Source: CAYLHS01 sp964383535 (lineage in GTDB: Bacteria; Actinomycetota; Acidimicrobiia; Spongiisociales; UBA4744). Taken from it: DNA of 6,663 nucleotides. Below, piece after piece: positions 1 through 5,130 of the stretch. The translations under genes and the position numbers were made by a program. The notes below the pieces were generated by a model. It was not told where the DNA came from. It ran no database searches and was given only the letters and a program-made list of their open reading frames with translations. The stretch spans positions 1-6,663 of the forward strand of contig CAYLHS010000103.1 of assembly GCA_964383535.1 (NCBI GenBank), written 5' to 3'. Within the stretch, counting starts at the first letter, position 1; each line of letters begins with the position of its first letter.

Positions 1-756
1 GTCGGAGTCGTGCACGGGGTCCTCGCCAAGCTTGCGCCCGACAGCAGAGTGATCGATGTTGGACACGAGCTCCCCCGCGGGGGGGTGCGGCCCGCTGCCC
101 TCTCCCTCCTCAGGGCGATTCACTATCTGCCCGAGGGCGTGGCGCTGGTCGTCGTCGATCCGGGGGTGGGTACCGCGCGGCGGGCGATCGCCGCTCGAAC
201 GGCGTGGGGATACTTCGTTGGACCCGACAACGGTGTGATGTCGCCGGCCGTGGCCATGGTCGGCGGTGCCGAACACACCGTCGCGATCGAGAACCCTGAT
301 GCGATGATCCCAAGCTCAGGCGCAACATTCGCCGGTCGGGATGTGTTCGCGCCTACGGCGGCACTCCTCTCGTCGGGCGATGCAACGCTCGAGGATTTGG
401 GGCCACCTGTAGATGCCGACTCGATCTACCCGCTCATCCTTCCCCTTCCCGAGGTAGGAGGGGGCACGGTCCAGGGGGAGGCATGGTGGGTGGACCACTA
501 CGGCAACGTCCAATTCAACATCGCGCCCGAGGACCTGCGCTCGATAGGCGCATCCGAAGGCGGAGAGCTGATGCTCATCGTGGGCAGTCGACGCCATCTC
601 ATCAGGTGGGCGACCGCCTACGGGGAAGTCGGTGAGGGTGAGCCTCTGCTCTACACGGACTCGAGCGGAATGATCGCCGCAGCGGTGCGGGGCATGCGCG
701 CCGACGAGCGCTTCGGGATCGGTGATGGAACAGCGGTCATGATCGCCGCGGAGTAG
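1..756 (+). CDS. SAM hydroxide adenosyltransferase (DUF62 family), 5' end cut by window
   Basis: Family members hydrolyse S-adenosylmethionine to adenosine and methionine in the cytoplasm and are related to the fluorinase and chlorinase. The frame is open from base 1; the first in-frame start (GTG at 10) lies inside the conserved N-terminal block, where a GVxxGV segment normally follows a TDFG motif, so roughly 15 residues are missing to the left. Visible signatures, numbered from the GTG: VVDPGVGTARR at 48-58, GPDNGV at 71-76, TFAGRDVFAP at 106-115, a C-terminal VDHYGNVQFNI at 161-171 and DSSGMIAAAV at 217-226. The catalytic triad described for the archaeal enzyme is Asp-Arg-His. Here Asp (50) and Arg (57) are present, but the position expected to be His in the usual TFHGRD motif is Ala (108; codon 331-333). 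Family assignment is firm; normal hydrolase activity is uncertain because of that substitution. Confidence 0.88.
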   Translation, partial: VGVVHGVLAKLAPDSRVIDVGHELPRGGVRPAALSLLRAIHYLPEGVALVVVDPGVGTARRAIAARTAWGYFVGPDNGVMSPAVAMVGGAEHTVAIENPDAMIPSSGATFAGRDVFAPTAALLSSGDATLEDLGPPVDADSIYPLILPLPEVGGGTVQGEAWWVDHYGNVQFNIAPEDLRSIGASEGGELMLIVGSRRHLIRWATAYGEVGEGEPLLYTDSSGMIAAAVRGMRADERFGIGDGTAVMIAAE

Positions 757-1022
757 GGGAACGGGCGACCGCCGCTGGGGCGGGCTGGGAGGCTTACCTT
801 TCAAAAAACCTCAGATTGAACGTGCCTGAGGTCTTTTCGAGCGACGGTTCGCCCCGTTGCCCCGCGGACACGAGGTCCGCATGGACGCTGTCGTCCACCG
901 CGCGGATATCGGCAGGGAGCGGCGGGAGCTTGAGAGAATTCTGCGAGAAGTTCACCCGCCTTCCGTCAGATGGCGGGAGTGCTTTCGGAGGGGCAGGTTT
1001 CAAAGGGTAGAGTACCGGCGAG
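757..1022. other. intergenic region between SAM hydrolase and cytochrome b operon
   Basis: This 266-base stretch has no convincing gene; the short open frames in it lack family motifs and start signals. It holds the terminator-like hairpin at 808-837 and a second inverted repeat, CCCGCC (955-960) with GGCGGG (972-977), loop 11, which could be a leader hairpin. TAGAGT at 1008-1013 is a possible -10 box that would start transcription around 1020, just before the ATG at 1023, giving an almost leaderless mRNA. No good -35 is visible, so this promoter is only a guess. Confidence 0.5.
808..837 (+). terminator. probable intrinsic terminator after the SAM hydrolase gene
   Basis: ACCTCAG (808-814) pairs perfectly with CTGAGGT (826-832) around an 11-nt loop. 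An A-run lies just upstream (803-808) and CTTTT follows (833-837). The stem starts 51 nt after the stop at 756. The A-run/T-run symmetry would let it act in both directions, although no minus-strand gene is visible to need it. The stem is short and not very GC-rich for this genome, so confidence is moderate. Confidence 0.55.
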
Positions 1023-1484
1023 ATGCTGAGAATGGATCAACGCCACAGGGGCCTCGGCCTTGTTGCGCTTTTCGGCGGTTTGGTACTCGTTGCCGTTGCC
1101 GCGGTGGTCGTGAGCAAGGCGAATCCGGCGTTGTCGTCGCTCGACGCGGTTGTCGTCAGCATCGGTCTGCTCGCGGTGCTCATCGGCGCGCTACTCGTGC
1201 TGTTGGGGGTCGCGTACTGGCTCGCCGGACGTGACTCGACGTGGCCGATCGCCACGGCACGAGCGGTCCTGGTCGCGGGCGCCGTCGTCCTGACATTCGT
1301 CGTGGTCCCTGCCATGTGGATGTACGCCATGCGGCTTCTGGGGCCTGAATGGGCGAAGGATCTCGTATCCCTGCTGTACCTCGCAGTTGCACTCGTTGCC
1401 ACAGTCACGATCCTTCGAACTCCCAAGAAACGAACGGGACCCTCCGGGGTCTCCGCCTATGGTCGAACCCTGGTCAGGCGATAG
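1023..1484 (+). CDS. four-helix membrane protein of unknown family, first gene of the cytochrome b operon
   Basis: I do not recognise the family. The 153-residue product has four predicted membrane helices at about 11-31, 42-68, 81-103 and 114-131. Its N-terminus is basic, and the C-terminal tail (RTPKKR onward) is strongly basic, which by the positive-inside rule puts both ends in the cytoplasm. There is no Cys, no CXXCH haem motif and no Rieske motif, so it is not a classical electron-carrying subunit. Its stop (1482-1484) overlaps the AGGAGG Shine-Dalgarno of the cytochrome b gene, so the two are probably translationally coupled. It may be an accessory or assembly subunit of the complex. 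The start at 1023 is chosen because it is the first ATG; the in-frame ATG at 1032 is an alternative, and neither has a strong Shine-Dalgarno sequence. Confidence 0.72.
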   Translation: MLRMDQRHRGLGLVALFGGLVLVAVAAVVVSKANPALSSLDAVVVSIGLLAVLIGALLVLLGVAYWLAGRDSTWPIATARAVLVAGAVVLTFVVVPAMWMYAMRLLGPEWAKDLVSLLYLAVALVATVTILRTPKKRTGPSGVSAYGRTLVRR

Positions 1485-1488
1485 GAGG
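1483..1488 (+). promoter_or_regulatory. strong Shine-Dalgarno deciding the cytochrome b start
   Basis: AGGAGG lies 6 nt before the GTG at 1495 and shares bases with the TAG stop (1482-1484) of the preceding membrane-protein gene. This favours GTG 1495 over the in-frame GTG 1387 or ATG 1459, and implies coupled translation of the two genes. Confidence 0.8.
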
Positions 1489-1494
1489 AGAGAG

Positions 1495-2109
1495 GTGACG
1501 CAGGAGCAACACTCCCCCCTGATCCACCCGGCGAGAGTCGGGCCGTATGAAGTACGGTTCTCCTACACATTCGGCCTGGGTGGCATCAGCATCGGCCTGC
1601 TCGTTGTGCTGGTGATCACGGGATTGCTCTTGAGCTTCGGGTACCGGCCCGCGCTCCAGAACGCGTACACCGACGCCACCGTTCAGACTGCATATCCGCT
1701 GTTTCTGCGGAGTCTCCACCGGTGGTCCGCATACCTGCTCGTCATCACGTCGTTCCTCCATATGATCGTGGTGTTCGTTCATGGCGCATATAAGGCCCGG
1801 CGCCGTGCGAACTGGGTCATTGGCGTTGTGCTGCTGCTCGGGGTGGTTGCGCTCACGATCACCGGCAGCGTTCTGCCGTGGGATCAGGCGGCACAGGCGA
1901 CGCTCTCGGTCGTCAACGCCGTGCTCCAGTCGATTCCCCTTCTCGGTCGAGCGCTCGCGCAGGCGTTCTTCGGACCCACCCTCGCTGCCACGCTGCTGCG
2001 AGCGTACGTCTTCCATGTCATCCTCCTGCCGTTCGTGTTGATCGCGCTCACCGGCCTCCATCTGTGGAGAGTCCGCAAAGACGGACTCTCGGAGCCCGAG
2101 GACTCGTGA
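1495..2109 (+). CDS. cytochrome b6-type N-terminal cytochrome b subunit (split cytochrome b)
   Basis: This is the di-haem, quinol-oxidising core of a cytochrome bc/b6f-type complex in the cytoplasmic membrane. The 204-residue product covers only the four-helix N-terminal domain: helix A at about 29-50, B at 76-98, C at 107-128, D at 166-191. Haem-ligand histidines are H75 and H89 in helix B (in LHRWSAY and FLHM, 13 residues between) and H174 and H189 in helix D (in YVFHV and GLHLW, 14 between). The 13/14 spacing is that of b6-type proteins, not mitochondrial-type cytochrome b (13/13). SVLPWDQ at 125-131 matches the conserved b6 SLPWDQ motif. The product has no Cys, so the b6 cysteine that attaches the extra haem ci is absent. 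The C-terminal half is a separate gene starting at 2109 in a TGATG stop/start overlap. No Rieske or cytochrome c gene is in the window. Confidence 0.92.
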   Translation: MTQEQHSPLIHPARVGPYEVRFSYTFGLGGISIGLLVVLVITGLLLSFGYRPALQNAYTDATVQTAYPLFLRSLHRWSAYLLVITSFLHMIVVFVHGAYKARRRANWVIGVVLLLGVVALTITGSVLPWDQAAQATLSVVNAVLQSIPLLGRALAQAFFGPTLAATLLRAYVFHVILLPFVLIALTGLHLWRVRKDGLSEPEDS

Positions 2110-3858
2110 TGCCGGAGATTCCCGAAGAGCTGCGTCACCGGATCGCCGCTGCCCAAGCGAGGGCTCTCGGTGAGGACGCTGGGGACATTCCGGCGACATC
2201 TGTCGGCGAGTTGGATCCACGATCTCTTCCGGAAGGCGCTGCCCCACTGGTCGCCGGCCCGACAGAGATACCGACCGGCCTCCTCGAGCGGGTCAAGGAG
2301 GCGCGCCGCGAGGCCGTCGACAGCCTGGGGCCCGCACCAGAACGGCGTGCAGTTCCGAAGCAGGATGTGCCGAGAGTCACACCTGAGCGGATTCCGGTGG
2401 CGCAACCGTCGGCACCGGCGCCCGAGGCGCAGGAGACTGCCGCCGCGATCGAGGCCCCGCCGGTGGTGCAGCCCGCGACTCCCGCAGCGACGGCCGGCAT
2501 GTCGCTCGAGCAAGCCGCCGAGGTGCTCGGCATGCCCGAGAAGCTCTTGCGTCGCTCCGTCGATGCGAAAGCGAAGGCGCTGGGTGTGTCGTTCGATGAT
2601 GCGCTGGCCGGAATGCTCGGCGGGACCGCACCGGAAGCGCCGGCTGCCGCCGAGCCGGTGGCAGCCGCAGCAGACACGGTCGAGACCGCACCGCAACCAT
2701 CTGCTCCTCCCTCTGGCGAAGCATCGGCCGCGGAGGAAGCACCCGCGGCCTCCACAGCGGGTATGTCGTTCGAGCAGGCCGCCGAGGCCCTCGGGTATCC
2801 GGAGAAGCTGTTCCGCAGGTCGGTCGAAGCGAAGGCGAAGGCGGAAGGTGTGTCGTTCGATGCGGCACTTGCCGGGATGCTTGGTGGAGTTGCTCCGGCT
2901 GCGCCCGCCGCCGCCGCACCAGCGCCCGCCGCCGCCGCACCGGCGCCCGCTGCGTCCGCTCCTGTTGCGCAAACGCCGGCGCCCGCGACGGCCGCCGTCG
3001 AGCCTCCTCCGGCTCCGGCCCCCTCCGCCCCGGCGGGCGGTGCAGCCGGTATGTCGTTCGAGCAGGCCGCCGAGGCCCTCGGGTATCCGGAGAAGCTGTT
3101 CCGCAGGTCGGTCGAAGCGAAAGCGAAGGCGCTGGGTGTGTCGTTCGATCAGGCACTCGCAGACATGGTTGGGGAGAGGAGCGGTGGCGCACCGGCTCCT
3201 GCGGCGGCAGCTCCTGCCCCGCAGCCCGCAGCCGTCCAGCAGCCCGCNNNNNNNNNNNNNNNNNNNNNNNNNNNNNNNNNNNNNNNNNNNNNNNNNNNNN
3301 NNNNNNNNNNNNNNNNNNNNNNNNNNNNNNNNNNNNNNNNNNNNNNNGCAGCCCGCGGCAGCCGTGCCGACCTCGGATGCCGTCGTACCTGAGGTTTCCG
3401 CGGCCGCCGAGGTCGTCCCCGTTGTGCCCGCGCCGGCCGAAGAGACACCCGCAGAACAGACCGAACGACCAACCGTGGAGGCGAAGCAGCTCTACCGGGT
3501 GGAGCTGGTCACGGCTGTGATATCGGCGGTCATCCTCGCGTTGCTGGCGCTCGCCGGTCCCGCGCCCGTCTTCCGTCAGGCCGGCGGAAGTGCAGATCCG
3601 TCCAAGATCCCCTGGTACCTCGTGTGGGTGGCGCAGCTGTTCGCATGGATGCCGCGAGACGCCGCCGGTTTCTTCGCACCGCTCCTCGTGATCATTGGTC
3701 TCTTCGCCGTCCCATTCGTCGACAGGAACCCAGATTCGACTCCGTCGCATCGACGCTTCGCGATCGCGTTGTTCGGCGTCTTCGTCGCAGTGTTGGTAGT
3801 GCTCACGGTAATCGGGCTGATCAGCCGGCCCGGCGGCTTCGGGTGGCCCTGGTCATGA
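2109..3858 (+). CDS. subunit IV-like cytochrome b C-terminal domain with long repeat-bearing N-terminal extension (interrupted by assembly gap)
   Basis: The start ATG overlaps the stop of the cytochrome b gene (TGATG). Before the gap, 379 codons encode a soluble Ala/Pro-rich arm with three 43-residue repeats at 130-172, 218-260 and 314-356, and two degenerate copies of their core near 4-22 and 54-74. After the gap, 169 codons finish the linker and encode three membrane helices (from about 3504, 3661 and 3751). IPWY at 3607-3618 sits where subunit IV has PEWY, and GLFAVPFVDRNP at 3697-3732 resembles the conserved block after it, so this domain should complete the quinol-oxidation (Qo) site with the upstream b6 protein. 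The frame differs by one on the two sides of the 100 N, which only means the true gap length is a multiple of 3. If the ends overlap by their shared 9 nt, the product is 546 residues. Ordinary subunit IV is about 160 residues, so the arm is a large addition, predicted cytoplasmic by subunit IV topology. Confidence 0.8.
2496..2624 (+). repeat. 43-residue coding repeat, copy 1
   Basis: Residues 130-172 of the subunit IV fusion, beginning GMSLEQAAEVLG and ending LAGMLGG. It has the pattern helix, LG-x-PEKL, long helix with RRS, A-K-A-K-A, then GVSFD and a short helix. This is the most divergent of the three full copies in DNA sequence over its first two thirds. Confidence 0.9.
2760..2888 (+). 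repeat. 43-residue coding repeat, copy 2
   Basis: Residues 218-260, beginning GMSFEQAAEALGYPEKL. The first 84 nt (2760-2843) match copy 3 (3048-3131) with a single difference (G at 2834, A at 3122), which points to recent duplication or gene conversion. It differs from copies 1 and 3 by Glu instead of Leu in the AKAxGVSF segment. Confidence 0.92.
2901..2963 (+). repeat. 21-nt tandem repeat encoding an Ala/Pro linker
   Basis: Two 21-nt units (2901-2921 and 2922-2942) differ only in their last base, and a degenerate third unit follows (2943-2963). Each encodes an APAAAAP-type heptapeptide. It lies in the linker between repeat copies 2 and 3 and is prone to slippage and assembly errors. Confidence 0.85.
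3048..3176 (+). repeat. 43-residue coding repeat, copy 3 (mosaic)
   Basis: Residues 314-356. The 5' 84 nt are nearly identical to copy 2. The following stretch, through AKALGVSFD, is identical to copy 1 over 33 nt, where copy 2 differs at four bases. Copy 3 is therefore a mosaic of the other two. Its last residues (ADMVGE) diverge from both. Confidence 0.9.
3248..3347. other. assembly gap (100 N) inside the Ala/Pro linker
   Basis: Exactly 100 N, a conventional placeholder for a gap of unknown length. GCAGCCCGC occurs immediately before it (3239-3247) and immediately after it (3348-3356). The gap lies in repeat-rich coding sequence, so either more repeat copies are missing or the two contig ends simply overlap. 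Confidence 0.95.
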
Positions 3859-3944
3859 GTCCGACCGACATCATCTCGGTCTCGGTGATCGTGCTCGTAG
3901 TGCTTGCTGGAGCCGGGATCGCAGCGATGGTCTCGAGGCGCTAG
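3855..3944 (+). CDS. 29-residue single-helix membrane peptide, candidate small subunit of the cytochrome b complex
   Basis: The ATG at 3855 overlaps the stop of the subunit IV gene in an ATGA, the classic arrangement for translational coupling. The product starts MSPTDIISV, continues as one uninterrupted hydrophobic helix (about residues 6-25) and ends in SRR, so the C-terminus should be cytoplasmic. Its size and single-helix form resemble the small b6f subunits PetG, PetL and PetN (about 29-37 residues) and other small respiratory peptides. At this length, homology cannot be shown by eye. The assignment as a complex subunit rests on position, coupling and hydrophobicity. It is short enough to be missed by most gene callers. 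Confidence 0.6.
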   Translation: MSPTDIISVSVIVLVVLAGAGIAAMVSRR

Positions 3945-4567
3945 AGCGCCTGTCGTCGCGCGGTCACGTAGTAGCTCAATGTGTGCAATTCGGTCGCGAG
4001 GTCGATATGTCGCACGAACACGCTTCTCGGGACGTGGAGAAGCGTCGAGGCGAACGACAAGATCCCGCAAACGCCCGCGGCGACGAGATGATCTGCTGCG
4101 TTCTGCGCCGCTCCCGTCGGGACGGCGATGATCCCGAGCACGCAGCGAAGACCGGCCAGGTCCGCTTGCATCGCATCGACGTGCTTGACCGTCATGTCGC
4201 CGATTCGGTTTCCGACGACTGTCTCCGAGATGTCATAGATGCCCACCACACGCAGTTCGCTCTCACGGAACCCGTCATACGTGACCAGAGCCGAGCCGAG
4301 GTGGCCCGCGCCGATGATCACGATGTCCCGTGATTGATCGAGGCCGAGTGTCCCCCTGATCTGGGCGCGAAGGGTATCGACATCGTATCCAATTCCACGA
4401 GTGCCGTGCGAGCCGAGATGGGAGAGGTCCTTTCTCACCGTTGCGGCGGTCTCATCGGCAAGCCGGGCCAGATCAGATGAAGAGATCGTCGGCGAGCCTC
4501 CCGCGAACTGCTCTAGACAGAACAGATAGCGAGGCAGTCGGTTGATCGTCGGCTGGGGCACGTGCAC
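3941..4567 (-). CDS. rex: redox-sensing transcriptional repressor Rex
   Basis: Rex senses the NADH/NAD+ ratio, dissociates from DNA when NADH is high, and typically controls respiratory and fermentative genes. The product (208 residues from GTG 4567) has an N-terminal winged helix with PTINRLPRYL (6-15), TISSSDLA (27-34) and VRKDLSHLG (44-52), then RGIGYDV (57-63). The Rossmann domain has GAGHLG (86-91) and GIIAVPTGAAQ (145-155), and the C-terminal segment IDLATELHTLSYY (188-200) matches the Rex dimer-swapped helix. The usual C-terminal-domain NFAP motif reads SFAS (171-174). Start choice is uncertain: GTG 4567 has GGGA six bases upstream and gives a normal length; GTG 4579, GTG 4561 and ATG 4639 (232 residues) are alternatives. 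The gene is convergent with the cytochrome b operon and divergent from the rhodanese gene, and may be controlled from the same intergenic region. Confidence 0.93.
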   Translation of the reverse strand: MHVPQPTINRLPRYLFCLEQFAGGSPTISSSDLARLADETAATVRKDLSHLGSHGTRGIGYDVDTLRAQIRGTLGLDQSRDIVIIGAGHLGSALVTYDGFRESELRVVGIYDISETVVGNRIGDMTVKHVDAMQADLAGLRCVLGIIAVPTGAAQNAADHLVAAGVCGILSFASTLLHVPRSVFVRHIDLATELHTLSYYVTARRQAL

Positions 4568-4678
4568 GATGCGTCCCACGATATTCCGGGGTATCAGAGG
4601 GTCGAAATCCGCGAGTGGTCGCGGTGGTCGACCCCGCATGCCGAGGTTGCGGGGAGGCGCAGCACTTCCACGACCCGC

Positions 4679-4697
4679 TATACCCCTAGAGGGTATA
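4679..4697. promoter_or_regulatory. CsoR/CstR-like palindromic operator
   Basis: TATACCC (4679-4685) and GGGTATA (4691-4697) form a perfect 7-bp inverted repeat around CTAGA. The layout, AT ends flanking C and G tracts, is the type bound by CsoR-family repressors (copper-sensing CsoR, persulfide-sensing CstR). The site ends 11 nt before the GTG of a rhodanese gene and overlaps its probable -10. Because rhodanese genes are known CstR targets, a persulfide/sulfide-responsive switch is the favoured reading. No CsoR-family gene is visible in the window. The site also lies upstream of rex on the other strand. Confidence 0.6.
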
Positions 4698-4699
4698 AC
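4694..4699 (+). promoter_or_regulatory. probable -10 box of the rhodanese promoter, near-leaderless
   Basis: TATAAC shares four bases with the right arm of the palindrome. Transcription would start around 4706-4709, at or just before the GTG at 4709, and no Shine-Dalgarno is present, which fits a leaderless or near-leaderless mRNA. No good -35 is visible 17 bp upstream, as is common in high-GC actinobacteria. Confidence 0.45.
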
Positions 4700-4708
4700 A
4701 TCGCGGCC

Positions 4709-5110
4709 GTGCGAAGACTCGTCACCATCAGCATCCTGTTTGCACTCGTCCTCGCCTCCTGTGGCGGGACGGTCACGCAGCAGATCGGCACCGTCACGCC
4801 GCAGCAGGCTTACGAGGCGATCCAGGCCAATCAGGGTGACCCCAACTTCGAACTGATCGACGTGCGCACCCCGGACGAATACCAAGCGGGGAGGATCGCC
4901 GGTGCCATCGACCTGAACTTCTACGCTGCGGACTTCCAGCAGCAATTGGGCCGGCTCGACCGCAGCAAGCAGTATCTGATCTACTGCCGCACGGGCAACC
5001 GGAGCGGACAGACGCTCACCATCATGCAGAACCTCGGCTTCAAGAACGTCGAGGACATCGGTGGTGGTATTGCCGCGTGGGTCCAGCAGGGACTGCCCAT
5101 CGTTCCCTGA
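4709..5110 (+). CDS. rhodanese-domain lipoprotein (exported sulfurtransferase)
   Basis: Rhodaneses carry sulfane sulfur as a persulfide on an active-site Cys. The 133-residue product begins MRRLVTISILFALVLASCGG, a lipoprotein signal peptide with LASC as lipobox, so Cys18 should be lipidated and the domain anchored outside the cytoplasmic membrane. The single rhodanese domain runs from about 28 to 131, with LIDVRTPDEY (49-58), GAIDLN (65-70), the active loop CRTGNRS (93-99, Cys93 catalytic), and GGGIAAWVQQGLP (118-130). The start is GTG 4709 because the signal peptide begins exactly there; an in-frame GTG at 4562 would add a non-secretory, overlapping extension. The gene follows a CsoR/CstR-like operator and is 20 nt upstream of the MenJ-like gene, probably in one operon. 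The small CRTGNRS loop fits a small sulfur donor, but the substrate is unknown. Confidence 0.9.
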   Translation: MRRLVTISILFALVLASCGGTVTQQIGTVTPQQAYEAIQANQGDPNFELIDVRTPDEYQAGRIAGAIDLNFYAADFQQQLGRLDRSKQYLIYCRTGNRSGQTLTIMQNLGFKNVEDIGGGIAAWVQQGLPIVP

Positions 5111-5130
5111 CAAGTAGGCTGACGGGCCGG

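Noticed and set aside
941..956. GTTCAC half-site (950-955) with a TGCGAG to its left, considered as a Rex operator upstream of the cytochrome b operon.
   Set aside because: Only one half matches the actinobacterial Rex site, and the left half has mismatches and is one base out of register.
794..1234. Short open frames on both strands between the SAM hydrolase and the membrane protein (816-1010 plus, 794-1003 minus, 857-1234 plus).
   Set aside because: Their translations show no motif or coherent hydrophobic pattern, no Shine-Dalgarno, and one runs deep into the membrane-protein gene in another frame. High-GC DNA yields many such frames.
1387..1494. Upstream in-frame starts of cytochrome b (GTG 1387, ATG 1459).
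   Set aside because: They lie inside the preceding gene and add a hydrophilic, unconserved leader; the AGGAGG six bases before GTG 1495 gives a normal b6 N-terminus.
1474..2972. Long minus-strand frames opposite the cytochrome b and repeat region.
   Set aside because: Arg/Gly-rich translations mirror the codon bias of the real plus-strand genes and carry no family signature.
2170..3247. Left part of the plus-strand frame that is continuous through the N run to 3858.
   Set aside because: Before the gap this frame is Arg/Pro/Ser-rich nonsense shifted against the repeats; only its part after the gap is real. The continuity through N is an artefact of the placeholder length.
4640..5113. N-terminal extension of Rex across the rhodanese gene.
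   Set aside because: The extra residues are the antisense of the rhodanese gene and have no counterpart in Rex, which is complete from about 4567.
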